DNA of 64,000 bases from Sthenelais limicola (lineage: Eukaryota; Annelida; Polychaeta; Phyllodocida; Sigalionidae). Position 1 is the stretch's first letter. Each line of letters begins with the position of its first letter. The translations under genes and the position numbers were made by a program. Of this stretch, positions 34,187 to 44,660 are shown one piece after another. Where the stretch lies: contig OW804096.1 of NCBI GenBank assembly GCA_942159475.1, forward strand, positions 37,199,744 through 37,263,743, given 5' to 3'. The notes beneath the pieces were generated by a model. It was given only the letters and a program-made list of their open reading frames with translations. It ran no database searches and was not told the origin of the DNA.

Positions 34187-34424
34187 GGGTCGGATCTTCA
34201 AAAGATGTACAATGTTGGTCTTCGCCAATCCCCTAAAATTTTCCAGATTTAAGAGCAAAATCAGGTTCAAAATACAGTTTAACATAACCAGACACATTTA
34301 TTGAATAAATTCAATACAGAATAAATTCAGATAATACCTAGTATTCACCAATTTTCACTCTAATTTAGCAGAATTTGATACATGTGTAGAACTGTAGATT
34401 GTGCATTTTCTGAAAGTCTGACCC
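34187..34424 (-). mobile_element. Family A element, subfamily c
   Basis: Both termini are present (GGGTCGGATCTTCAAAAGAT on the left, GAAAGTCTGACCC on the right). Flanks are ATAT and ATGT. Confidence 0.85.
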
Positions 34425-34582
34425 ATGTATGGACCCCGTCATTCTACCACAATTCTGGAGGATTTCACATGCAAGGTTGTTTGTAACACAGGGGTTCATA
34501 AAAACCATGATCTATTCCGGTTATTTCGTGATAAAGATCAAGACTTGAAAGTTCTGTTGCAGACAAAAGCGTCATGCAAAGT

Positions 34583-34727
34583 AAAGTCTTGCTAAATTGG
34601 GCTGAAACATGAGAACTATTTTTGAAATATCTGAATATATTTGATATTGCATTGATTCAAAATATCTGGATTATTTTAAAGGAACTGTGAACAAGAATTA
34701 TAGTACTTTTCCAGTCGATTTCACCCC
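34583..34727 (+). mobile_element. Family A remnant
   Basis: The block TGCTAAATTGGGCTGAAACA, then TATCTGAATATATTTGATAT, and the terminal CAGTCGATTTCACCCC are recognisable. Both terminal repeats are otherwise gone. Confidence 0.4.
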
Positions 34728-35623
34728 ATCAAACAATAATTACTCGTCATGGACACACTCAAAAGTATGGTATAAACTGACAAAAGTTCCAACAGCCGAG
34801 CACGATCCTGGTATGGAAAAGACCGCGTGCTGAACATAAATATACATCGCTTAATTCGGAATCAATCCCTGAAGAGAAATTCGGTGGCGTGACACCTTAA
34901 TCTATGGACCGCCATGTTGGACGCCATGAATCACGCAAAGTGCGCGATCAATACTATTTATACTTACACCGTGACAGCTTCAACATGGGGCTTATCTGAT
35001 ATGGTTAACTGTGTTATGTTTATTTGCATTTGGAGGTAGATTATGAAATGGAACGGTCATGGAGTGAAAAAAGTGACTTACATACCACACGAACAATTTT
35101 TGGCAACATTATAACTTTTATATTCTGTCTGTTGAAAAGTAATGTAGATGAAAAAGTGACATAATGGATTTTATGAGAGCTGAGCAGTTTGTTATAGTTA
35201 ATATGTTGGTTTTTTCTCTACTAAACAGAAATAACTTTAATTTTAGCCTGCTCGTAAGTCTCCTTCTGAGATATGACTATGTAGGCAACGTATGAAGTAT
35301 GGAGGACAATACATCTTTACATTTGATTTGTTCGTTTGTTAAATGTCTGGCCTTTAATTGAAATTAAAAAAAAATAAAAAGATGATATAATCTCCATCTG
35401 CGGATTCGCATTCGCAGGTCTTCCAGGTTTGCGATACATGAAATATATATGTCAGGATTATGATAATTATCATACAGAATTCTTTATTTTAGAAAGACTA
35501 CAGGTTACAAAACTGGTGATGCAATCTGATAACAATTTGGTCTTCCAGTGTATGCCATGGAACTACGGGTGGGTAGTTATGCTGGGGGTTAAGTTGATGG
35601 TCATGCTACATGGAAAAGTATAA
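34728..35623. other. No gene or repeat recognised
   Basis: AT-rich single-copy DNA; the longest ORF is 64 codons. Confidence 0.4.
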
Positions 35624-35751
35624 GGGTCAGATTTTGTGAGAATGTTCAATTGGCAGCTCTACACATTTAGGAAATTCTGATAAATTAGGCTGAAAAAGGA
35701 TGAATACTGGGTATATCTGAGTATATTTGGTATCGCATTGATTTAAAGTAT

Positions 35752-36490
35752 TATTGTCAAAACTTACCTACTCAAATGATATCATTGTGATGGGAGATGT
35801 TAATATTGACCTCCTTGATACAAAAAATAATGTAAACAAGATCAATGACCTACTCTCAGTCTTTGAAAAGTTTGGTCTCATTCAACAAATAACTCAACCG
35901 ACTAGGAGCACTCTAACATCTGTCTCCTTGCTCGACCATGTTTTCACAAATTCAAGAATAGTCCAGTTTACTGGAATAATTAAAAATAAACTTCGGATCA
36001 CTATCCAATCTATATTACGCTTAAGAAAAAAAGAAATAAATACCAAACAAGTTCATTCACTGCTAGAAAAACAACCTTCCTTGACCAGGGAATCCTAAAT
36101 GAAATTTTGCTCGACCAGGACTGGACCCAGTTTTATAGGAGTCTTGACCCAAATCTTTGCTGGGATATCATGATTGAACGCATCATACGTTTTGTTGATA
36201 GGATGTGCCCTTTACAAAAATTTCATAACGTAAGGAGAAAACAGGAGTGGATGACTCCTGATATTACAACTCTCATGAATGAGAGAGACAAAAAATTTGC
36301 AAAATCTATTAGAACTAGAAATAAAGATTTACTAATTGAATCAAAGGTCCTGAGAAACAAGATCACTTCCCTTTGCAAGAAGAAAAAGGGAGATCTAATA
36401 AAGCTCATACAAAATAAAAATAATCCCAGAGCCGTCTGGAAGACTATTAGGGCAATTATACTAAAAACAAATAAAGAAGTATTCCTGGCT
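35752..36490 (+). pseudogene. LINE endonuclease C-terminal part and linker
   Basis: This encodes the end of an apurinic/apyrimidinic-type endonuclease, which in LINEs nicks the target DNA. Visible motifs are GDVNIDLL, then LLDHVFTNS, then SDHYPIYITL. The last is read in a different frame from the first two: a frameshift lies at about 35985-35992 in an A-rich run. After it the frame stays open through LLDQDWTQFYRSLDPN to NKEVFLA at the insertion point and then continues in the RT ORF. The N-terminal half of the endonuclease is missing, so the protein cannot work as it stands. Confidence 0.85.
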
Positions 36491-38035
36491 TCCGGTTTAC
36501 CTTGAGATTGAGAATACCTTTGCGAGCCTGGCTCGTACCTTTTACTTCTTTATTTCAGGTTTACAAGAAGCAGTTTTACTAAATATTGATACACAAGTTG
36601 TATAAATGATTCAGGATAGTCCGGACATAAGTGAAAACAGCTAGAAAAGTACACAGACACAGAAATCAGACATTACAGAATTCCCGCCGAATAGGAGTGA
36701 CTGTCTTGAGTGGCCAGTTGAATTATCGCCCATCCACCGGCTTAGCGTAGTGGATTAAATCAAGAACGAGTTGAGCATATTATGTTCTGATTATGTACAG
36801 ATGACAACATGTTATCCTCATAAGGATTGATAGACTGTGCTAGCAGTAGGTCTAGCCCCACTCAACTGAGCAAGGATTATCCAAGCATTATTTACTTTTA
36901 CAAAACCAACCGACTGAAAGCTGATTGCATAATTTCCGATCCTGGCACCACCTGGTGTTTATGGTGGACATCTTCCCTCAGGTTTATTTCCTTCGCTTCA
37001 ATAACAATTATTAGTTAAGCGACTTTTGAGTTGTTTCTAGACTTAACACCCTAGTGTAAAAGGGCGTGCATTCAGTGAATAACAAGGATTAAGAAAACTG
37101 TCAACACATCTTTAGGGTTTTGTAGTGTAGGCCTATAAATAGTTGTGAACAAAAAGCAGGAGAAAAGTGAGAACAATGGAAATTGCACTCAACCTGAAAT
37201 CTTTGCTTATGTCAATGTATGATGAGGCTGAAGCCCACCACAAAAGACAAATGGATTCCTTTGCCCAGCTACTCCGCCTGTTGGAGGCCGAAGAACAGCT
37301 GGAAAAATGTGACGAAGAAGAAGAAGAAGAAGAAGAAATCTCGTCCAATGAGAACTGTGTACAAGGTGATGGACTGGAAGAGTGTGAAAAGGTTAAGCCA
37401 AATGACAATGAAACCTCCCTACAACTTGTTGTACAAGGCGATTGGAAGCTGGTAAAGGACACACACTACCAGGAAGAAATAATCCAGGAGATATCAAGGA
37501 CATTAGCTGCAAATTTCAACTCCCTAAGAGTCTATCCAGAAGCACATCAGCATATTGTGTATTTGCCCACTAATGTACCCTTTCAATTTCTCCGGGTTCA
37601 ATTTGAGCCTGGAGGTGGGTAAATGTTTATTGAGTGTCTAGACATATTGCCGGATCAGCATAGAGAACATTGATTGTGAATGAAACAAGAGGATTGGTAT
37701 TATGGTTTTGTTCGAGTTTTCAAGGAAGAATATCTTGTTAAATTGATTGCTATGAATTAGTATAACATATTCAATGAAACATGAAAGAAAATATATGTAC
37801 GATGACCACATAAAATAAGATCTTCCATCTACGGTGCTAGTGATGAAATTAATCAACCTTCCCTATTAGCAACACAGTTTAATTTTGAGTGTCAGTCTCA
37901 ATTGTTCTTATTGAAATTTTCTCATGGGACTGCTCTTATAATTTTGAAGTCTGTATCACAAAGCTATTATTCATCATGATATTATAACATGTACCATGTG
38001 TAATGGAAATAAAATCGTTGTGCAAAAATAAAAAA
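36491..38035 (+). mobile_element. 1.5-kb retroposed-looking insert inside the LINE
   Basis: The insert is bounded by an 18-bp direct duplication (AAAGAAGTATTCCTRGCT at 36473-36490 and 38036-38053, one mismatch). It ends with AATAAA (38008-38013) and an A-rich tail, and the LINE reading frame resumes correctly after it. This pattern fits target-primed reverse transcription of a polyadenylated RNA. It carries one ORF (37176-37622). TTTATTTCAGG (36550) and GGAGGTGGGTAAAT (37610) resemble splice acceptor and donor, so the source RNA may have been unspliced. Confidence 0.7.
37176..37622 (+). CDS. Unrecognised 148-aa acidic ORF in the insert
   Basis: The first ATG after an in-frame stop (37146-37148) is at 37176, giving 148 codons to TAA at 37620-37622. 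Residues 1-45 look helical and charged. A run of glutamates at about 47-54 comes from a (GAA)n tract, and the C-terminal third (QEISRTLAANFNSLRV to FQFLRVQFEPGGG) looks like a compact globular segment. I know no family for it. The last codons overlap a GGAGGTGGGTAAAT donor-like sequence, so the protein may be one exon of a longer gene. Composition is clearly protein-like, unlike most ORFs in this window. Confidence 0.5.
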   Translation: MEIALNLKSLLMSMYDEAEAHHKRQMDSFAQLLRLLEAEEQLEKCDEEEEEEEEISSNENCVQGDGLEECEKVKPNDNETSLQLVVQGDWKLVKDTHYQEEIIQEISRTLAANFNSLRVYPEAHQHIVYLPTNVPFQFLRVQFEPGGG

Positions 38036-39754
38036 AAAGAAGTATTCCTAGCTGACTCAACTTCTGATGGACCGAGCCCTGACAGTATCTCAGATGTTTT
38101 CAATCAATTCTTTCTAGAAATTGGCCCAACCTTGGCTGGAAAAATTGAAGAACCTGACGCAGAGTCCGTAAAACTAATGCATGACTCACAAAAAGAAAAA
38201 GAAGGTAAACGTGACTATGTTAATTTTAGTTTTAAGCCCGTTTCCCCCCTAGAAGTAAGAAAGATCATTCTAACACTGGATTCGAATAAGAATTCCGGTA
38301 TCCCCACAATTTCAGGTAAGATTCTGAGAGACTGTCTTTTAGCCTTGGTGCTTCAGCTGACTCACCTGCTGAACCTCTCCTTATCAACCTCCATTGTCCC
38401 TGATGCTTTTAAGAAAGCAGTGGTCACCCCTTTGCATAAAGCTGGCCCCAGAGACACACCCAATAATTATAGACCTATTTCGGGTATAAGTATGCCCGCA
38501 AAAATCTTGGAAAAAGTTGTCCAGGCTCAATTGTTGCTATACATGGAGAACAATAAAATATACTATGATAAACAATATGGGTTTCGTCATGGAAGTTCTG
38601 TTAATCAAGCACACATTGATATGATGGGACCCATATATGAAAATTTAAATGCTGGTAATACCACTACTGCAGTGTTTCTTGATTTCAAGAAAGCATTTGA
38701 TACGGTTCACCACGATAAATTATTAGAAAAATTAGACAATATTGGAATATCCGGAAGGGAAAATAAATGGTTCAGACACTATCTTAACGATAGAACACAA
38801 ATTGTAAGGGTAAATGGTTCTCTCTCTGCCCAGGGCAAAATCACCTTTGGCGTACCCCAAGGAACTATTTTAGGACCCATCCTCTTTACAATATACATTA
38901 ACGACATGCACCAGGTTGTCCAAAATTCCAAAATTCAACACTATGCGGATGATACAGTCCTCATATGTAGTAACAAAAAAGAAGAACAGATTAATAATTA
39001 CCTTCAACAAGATTTAAATACCATTGACACCTGGTGCAAGTCCAACAAAATCTCAATGAATGTCTCTAAGACAAAATATATGACCTTCAAACCAAAACGA
39101 ATCACTAAAGACACGCCCATCAATGATAAAACAGGCCTCGCCCTGGGCAGAGAAAAAATTCTCCAAGCGGAGGAGTACTGTTACCTGGGCCTACTTATAG
39201 ACCAAAAATTATCTTTCAAACCACAACTAGTAAAGACCATAAATAATGTAAGGTGGAAGGTCAAGCTGCTGTCAGATGCTAGATATATGCTCACTAAAAA
39301 GGTAAAAACCGACATAACTAAGATGTTAATAATTCCTAACATTGATTATGGCGATGTATATTATGCTAGCTCAAACAAGAGCCTATTGAATCGATTGCAG
39401 TCCTTAGTAAACAGTGCAATAAGAGCAACTCACAACCTTAGAAAAAGAACAAATGTTGATAGGGAATTAAGTTATATGAAGATACTCCCAAACGAATCCA
39501 GAAGGAAGGTCCATCTCCTTGAGTGCGCTTTCTACCTAGCACAAAATGATAAAAATTTAGACAAAAGAGCTCTCCCAACCAGGAGCCACGCTGGTAATCG
39601 TAAAAACCTAAAGCTAGTGCCCCCAAAGCTGTCGATTTTCAAAAATAGCTTTATTTACAAGGCAATCCAAGCATGGAATGCTCTCCCTGCAGACATCCAA
39701 AACCTTGACACTAGAAAAGCCCTTAGGGCATATGCTGAAGATACTCTAAAATAA
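38003..39754 (+). CDS. LINE reverse transcriptase
   Basis: This is the polymerase of a non-LTR retrotransposon, which copies its RNA at the nicked target. The ORF has 583 codons, but the first 11-17 are the tail of the upstream insert and duplicated target; the LINE part starts at EVFLADSTSDG. Motifs in order: VVTPLHKAG and NNYRPIS; FLDFKKAFDTV with catalytic Asp near residue 227; FGVPQGTILGPILF; YADD at about 314-317; and a C-terminal WNALPADI segment typical of CR1/Jockey-group elements. All catalytic aspartates are present and there are no stops, so decay is recent. Without its endonuclease start and promoter it is not an active unit. Confidence 0.92.
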   Translation: MEIKSLCKNKKKEVFLADSTSDGPSPDSISDVFNQFFLEIGPTLAGKIEEPDAESVKLMHDSQKEKEGKRDYVNFSFKPVSPLEVRKIILTLDSNKNSGIPTISGKILRDCLLALVLQLTHLLNLSLSTSIVPDAFKKAVVTPLHKAGPRDTPNNYRPISGISMPAKILEKVVQAQLLLYMENNKIYYDKQYGFRHGSSVNQAHIDMMGPIYENLNAGNTTTAVFLDFKKAFDTVHHDKLLEKLDNIGISGRENKWFRHYLNDRTQIVRVNGSLSAQGKITFGVPQGTILGPILFTIYINDMHQVVQNSKIQHYADDTVLICSNKKEEQINNYLQQDLNTIDTWCKSNKISMNVSKTKYMTFKPKRITKDTPINDKTGLALGREKILQAEEYCYLGLLIDQKLSFKPQLVKTINNVRWKVKLLSDARYMLTKKVKTDITKMLIIPNIDYGDVYYASSNKSLLNRLQSLVNSAIRATHNLRKRTNVDRELSYMKILPNESRRKVHLLECAFYLAQNDKNLDKRALPTRSHAGNRKNLKLVPPKLSIFKNSFIYKAIQAWNALPADIQNLDTRKALRAYAEDTLK

Positions 39755-40680
39755 ACTCCTTTAATTAATATTTCAAATAAACACTCTACCCACATAATGG
39801 ACCTTCCTCTGGCTTGGAGCCTGCTTCTTATGTTGCGCAAGCCTTTTGAACTGTGTACTGAACTGTGAGCCATGTTGATTATGTTGTCATGTCATATTGA
39901 ACTATTTCTATTGGGTGTAACCGATACTACTTTAATCTCACTTCACCTGTACCTAACCTAAATGAACAATTGATGTTTGTACGTTCATCTCTAGAAAAAT
40001 GTATTTAACCACTATCTTGCCTTACACATGTAGTAACCGCGCGGAGACTGATATTAGCTATACCGTAACGATCTGTACTGATTGACAAATTATTATAATC
40101 TCAAAAGTACATTGAGACTTGGGCACTCTGCCAACCCTATTTACCTGTACAAACATACCTCTCTTTAATCGAACAACTAATTATTCGCTTGTTGTAAAAT
40201 ATAGTAATGTACCTTACTATACGAACCATGTCCTAGTCGTTAGATAACTACCTTATATATATATAAATCATCATATCATGTTATATTCCAATCGGGGTAG
40301 CAGCAGGAAGAAATGTGTTGATCAATTTCAGCACATAAGCATGTCGACCCATTTGTCACTTTCACTGTAACTAATTTTTGACAAATAAAAGACTTTCTAT
40401 TCTATTCTATTCTATCAGTTTTGTTATGTTAAACTGCATTTTGAAGCTTATTTTTGTCTTAAATGTGGGTTATTTGAGAGGATTGGTGAAGGCGAATTGT
40501 ACATTTTCTGAAAATCTGACCCATAAAGAGAATAAGTGATTAAGCATTATTGTAACACACAAAATGGTAATATTCAATTCAATTTCCTAATAGATCACCA
40601 TATATATCACATGCCTTGATTACATATGATGACTCAGCTAAAATTTGTCACTTTCCTGGAAGATGAAAAAGTAAGGTTAA

Positions 40681-41259
40681 GGATGATCGCGGGTATTTCC
40701 CAAAGTAAATAGATCGGCCTGATTTTTTCACAGTTTGTACTCCAAGCCATGCTGATTTCAAATATAATTTTTTTAAGGGGGGTTCCCAAATTAGATTTTT
40801 TGCTATTTCCGTTTGAAAATAAAAAGTTATTTAATTAATTTAACATGGCCGTCTATGGAGAAAAGAATGTTTTTGAAACGTTTCATCCATTTTAAACCAT
40901 AAATTGTAAATACAGTTGGCTGATTCTTTAGCATATTATAGTTTAAGGAATATATTTTCTGAAAATAACAAGAAAATTGTTGGTTCCCAGATTACTTTAG
41001 GAGCTGCAGGCCCCCAAACTTGACATATCAGTAGAATAGCTTAGAATCTCAATGTAAACAAGGTGGCTTACGGTGTCGTAAAAGAATAACAAACAAGAAA
41101 AAAATCATATACTAATCTGTTCAATCTTCAGAAGTGTTTCTTTTTAATAACTGAACATCACTAACCTAAGAAATGATAAAAAAATAAATAAATATGAACA
41201 TGGTCAATGTCGTAAAATCTCCGCCGTTTTTGGTAACTGAGAAATACCCGCGATCATCC
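40681..41259. mobile_element. Family N element, perfect termini, TTAA-flanked
   Basis: GGATGATCGCGGGTATTTC and GAAATACCCGCGATCATCC are a perfect 19-bp inverted pair, with TTAA immediately outside both (40677-40680, 41260-41263). The 579-bp AT-rich interior has no ORF. TTAA targets are known for piggyBac and Kolobok elements, so this is a non-autonomous relative of one of them. Only one full copy is seen here. Confidence 0.9.
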
Positions 41260-41488
41260 TTAAATGTAATAAAACCTTGCTTTGAACTAACTTGGGGCTA
41301 TTTCCACCTTAGGCACAGACTAAAGGGATTATTAACCTTAACCTTGGGCACTATTGTCAGTCAGTGCACCAGCAGCTCCACTATGTTGGTAATTAGTCCT
41401 TTAACAGAGAATAATGATTGGTGTATACTATTAAATGAGTCAAACATAAGCTTTAGTAGATCTCTACTGTAGGACAAAAACAATATAT

Positions 41489-41728
41489 GGGTCAGATTTT
41501 CCGAAAAATCTACAATTGGCAGATCTACACATTTAATAAATTGATTCGGCTAAATTAGGCTGATAAATGAAAAATACCGGGTATATCTGAGTATATTTGG
41601 GGTCACATTGAATCATAGTATCTGTTCTGTTATGTTAAACTGCATTTTGAAGCTCTTTTCTGTGTTAAATGGGGGTTATTTGAGAGGATTGGTGAAAACG
41701 AATTGTACATTTTCGGAAAATCTGACCC
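41489..41728 (+). mobile_element. Family A element, subfamily a
   Basis: This is a complete copy with ATAT on both sides. Confidence 0.92.
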
Positions 41729-42573
41729 ATATATGTCTACATCTCTAAAACATCTTTACTTGCTGCTTAGCAAGGACAATATTATCTGTGGAAACCTTTA
41801 AGTCAGGACTTATTATGAAGCACACCCTTGAGGCAAACCCATTTACAGCCAAGAGCATTCCCCAAAGCATTGAACAACTTTATTCATTCAAATGCCTTTG
41901 CTGTACCTCAGAACAAGTCTCTAGAAAAGAAAAAATCATTGGCAAAAGCTTCTTTAGTCCACTTTGGAATCAACATGCAAACACCAGGTATCGAACTCTA
42001 GGAGTCATCCTCTTTATGCTCGATTCTGTTACGGACTTTGATTCAACATCGCCAGTCATATATTATTCACAAAAGAGAGCACTTCCAGAGGTTTCTCTGA
42101 GCCTAAATCACTTTATCCATAGAGAGAGAGGATTATAAATTAATTCCCCATCAATTAACTTTAATCCAGAGGAGCTAGAATTGCAGAGCAAACAAAAAGA
42201 GAAAATAAGCAGATTATAAACAGAAAATAAGTTGCTGGTCTCTACATGGATGGGCGACTTAATGCTAAGGCAGACTTCATGTAGCCTTGGGGTAGTTCTG
42301 TTGGGGGAAGGTTGAGTTTAAAGATAGGGGGGGGGGGCTGGAGGTGGGGTGGAGGTGGAGGGAGCGTTGTAGGGAAAATCCTGGTCAAGTGCGCGTTCGA
42401 AAAACATGGCATTTTTTTTTATGTCAGAAGTTGGTGGAAGATTTTGTGTTATTTCATCTGGATAAGGTAAAGGTGGTGGATGTTGATGTCATTTATTTTA
42501 CAAGCTTTCGGCCGACTTGGCTTTCATCAGGTTATTCTAATTTTTAACTTATTATCATTATTGTTTTGTATTA
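41729..42573. other. No gene recognised
   Basis: A 116-codon plus-strand ORF (41788-42138) has ordinary composition but no recognisable domain. G-rich DNA lies at 42320-42360. The motif shared with 33186-33240 lies at about 42487-42540. Confidence 0.35.
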
Positions 42574-42775
42574 GACCCTGCCCACACACAGCCGATTTGC
42601 CTCCCGATTGCCTCCCGATTTGGGTCTCCTGGTGAATCCTATGATCTCATTTCGAATCCTGGTTTATGTTTTTGAAATAATATAAACCAGGATTGGAAAT
42701 GAAATCCTAGGATTCATCGGAAGATGCAAATCCGGAGGCAGTCGGGGGAAAAATCGGCTCTGTGTGGGCAGGGTC
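42574..42775. mobile_element. Family D hairpin element (TTA-flanked)
   Basis: This is the best copy: GACCCTGCCCACACACAGCC and GGCTCTGTGTGGGCAGGGTC are inverted, with TTA on both sides (42571-42573, 42776-42778). The arms continue inwards almost to the centre (ATCCTGGTTTAT/ATAAACCAGGAT), so the whole 202 bp can fold. TTA agrees with a PIF/Harbinger-type TWA target. Confidence 0.9.
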
Positions 42776-42904
42776 TTATGCTAATGTGATACTGTTTGTG
42801 GTTCCTGGTCCGTTCCTAGGGACTACGAGGGCCCTGGCGGAGAGGGGGGTTTCTAAACTATTAGTCAACAAGGTATTTCGAGGGCTAAGGCATTTTGTGG
42901 ACTT

Positions 42905-43971
42905 AGTAGACCCTGTTCTCTCTCCCTCCTGCCCCTGGTTGACCCTCCCTCTTTCGCCTGCCTCTTCTGCTCCTCTATATCCTGATCGCCCACCCCCTCT
43001 TTCTCCCCCTCTTCCTTCCCTTCTTCCTCCCCCTCTTCCTTCCCCTCCTTCTTCCCCTCTTTCTTCCCCTCTTCCTTTCCCTCTTCCTCACCCTCTTCTT
43101 CCGTCCTCCTATACTCCATTCCATATTCTCTTCCCTCCTCCCCTTGTTCCCCTTTTCCTCCTCCTCCCCTTCTCCCCTCCCCTCTTTCTGCTTCTCCTTC
43201 CCTCTTCCCTCTTCCTCCTCCCCTCCGCTTCCTCCCCTCCTCCTCTTCCTATTTCCCATCTGCCCCTTCCCCCTCATCCTCCCCTTCTCTTCCTCCCCTC
43301 CTCCTCCTCTTCCCCCTCCTCCTCTCCTCCCCTCCTCCCCTTCCCCCACCACCTCCCCCTACCACACCTCTACCACTTCTTCTCCTCTATATCCTGATCG
43401 CCCACCCTCTCTATCTCCCCCTCTGTCGCCCCCTCTTTCTCCCCCTCTTTCTCCCCCTCTTCCTTTTCCTCCCCCTCTTCCTTTTCCTCCTCCTCCCCCT
43501 TCTCCCTTCCTCTCTTTCTGCTTCTCCTTCCCTCTTCCTCCTCCCCTCCGGTTCCTCCTCCCCTCCTCCTCCTCTTTCGCATCTGCCCCTTCCCCCTCAT
43601 CCTCCCCTCCTCTTCCTCCCCTCCTCCGTCTCTTCTCCCTCCTCCCCTCCTCCCCTTCCACCACCAACTCCCCCTACCACACCTCTACCATTTCTTCTCC
43701 TCTATATCTTGATCGCCCACCCCCTCTTTCTCCCCCTTTTTCTCCCCCTCTTTCTCCCCCTCTTCCTTTTCCTCCTCCTCCCCCTTCTCCCTTCCTCTCT
43801 TTCTGCTTCTCCTTCCCTCTTCCTCCTCCCCTCCGCTTCCTCCTCCTCTCCTCCCCCTCTTTCCCATCTGCCCCTTCCCCCTCCTCCTCCCCTCCTCCTC
43901 CTCTTCCCCCTCCTCCCCTCCTCCCATCCTCCCCTTCCCCCACCACCTCCCCCTACCACACCTCCTCCACC
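42905..43971 (+). repeat. Polypyrimidine tract with higher-order repeats
   Basis: Almost 1.1 kb of C/T-only sequence (CCTCCTCCCC and CTCTTCC types). The landmark CTCCTCTATATCYTGATCGC occurs at about 42972, 43383 and 43698, marking higher-order units of about 410 and 315 bp. Long ORFs on both strands (for example 308 codons at 43144-44070) are Pro/Ser/Leu or Arg/Gly/Glu simple repeats, not genes. Confidence 0.95.
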
Positions 43972-44029
43972 ACCCATGCACACATCAACCATCTTAACAG
44001 AGCCCAGTTTGTGAGCTTTACAATTCCAC

Positions 44030-44450
44030 ATTCAATATGGCCGGTTCCACACCGGCTTAGCGTCAATTAAACCAGAGAGATAAATCTTATCTCTTCCCTT
44101 TTTCAGATTGCAGATAATTGATTAGAGTTTGAAATCGCCATCGTGCCATCTTGATTACCGGATTTGAAAAAAAAAAATCTGCTGAAGCCTGTGGTACGTT
44201 TTTTGCCGCGAGTGAAAAAAATAATCTCATGGCGATTGTCAAATCAGCACCGCCTGGCTAGGGGAGATAAAGTTTTTGTTTTATTTAGTTGTTTTTAATG
44301 GTTGAGTGCTGTATGAGTGGGAGTGGGGGTGCTAGGGTGGGGGGTGGGGTGCGGGATGAGGAGGGTCTGGTGAGGGAAGGGGGTCTGGTACCTTTGTATG
44401 GTAAACAATGATGTTGGAGTTTTACTGCAACATGCACTGTTATATAAATG
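44030..44450. other. Single-copy stretch
   Basis: The part at 44036-44190 includes GATAA motifs (AGATAAATCTTATCTC, itself palindromic) and TAATTGATTAG. It could be regulatory; there is no ORF of note. Confidence 0.3.
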
Positions 44451-44660
44451 TGATGTGTTCCAGAAATGTGAGTCACAAGTCGCACAATTGATATTTTTCA
44501 AATTAGTTTTTTCACAAGCTCTCTTCATTGAAATGTTCTAATTTTTAGAGGGCTTGGCACTTATAGTCATATAAATCCATGTAACAAATTTCAGGACATT
44601 GTATTGAATATATTCTTGCGTTTTGAAGGCCTTAGTATGGAGTATATTTAGTTACTTTAC
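44451..44660 (+). mobile_element. Family H element, left half
   Basis: It opens TGATGTGTTCCAGAAATGTG and has GAGTCACAAGTCGCACAA and GTATGGAGTATAT. The right half present at 3399-3752 is missing. Confidence 0.7.

Larger units (their letters stand above)
35752..40412 (+). mobile_element. 5'-truncated CR1/L2/Jockey-group LINE
   Basis: The element starts in the middle of an endonuclease domain, continues into a full reverse transcriptase, has a 3' untranslated region (39755 on) and ends in TATTC repeats (about 40393-40412) after AAATAAAAGAC. An untranslated region plus a short terminal repeat instead of poly(A) is typical of the CR1-like group; the exact clade is not fixed. At most TAT is duplicated at the ends. 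It is itself interrupted at 36491-38035. Confidence 0.85.
35624..40522 (+). mobile_element. Family A element, subfamily a, split by a LINE
   Basis: The left part is 35624-35751 and the right part 40413-40522. Joining them restores GATTTAAAGTATCAGTTYTG, exactly the family sequence. ATAA flanks both outer ends (35620-35623, 40523-40526), so this was one 235-bp copy before a 4.66-kb LINE entered it. Confidence 0.9.

Noticed and set aside
35754..36098. A separate 114-codon gene upstream of the reverse transcriptase
   Set aside because: Its end is a frameshifted reading of the LINE endonuclease; the conserved SDHYPI motif lies in another frame.
42762..44070. Several long Pro/Ser/Leu-rich and Arg/Gly/Glu-rich ORFs
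   Set aside because: They are forced open by C/T-only DNA on one strand and G/A-only on the other.
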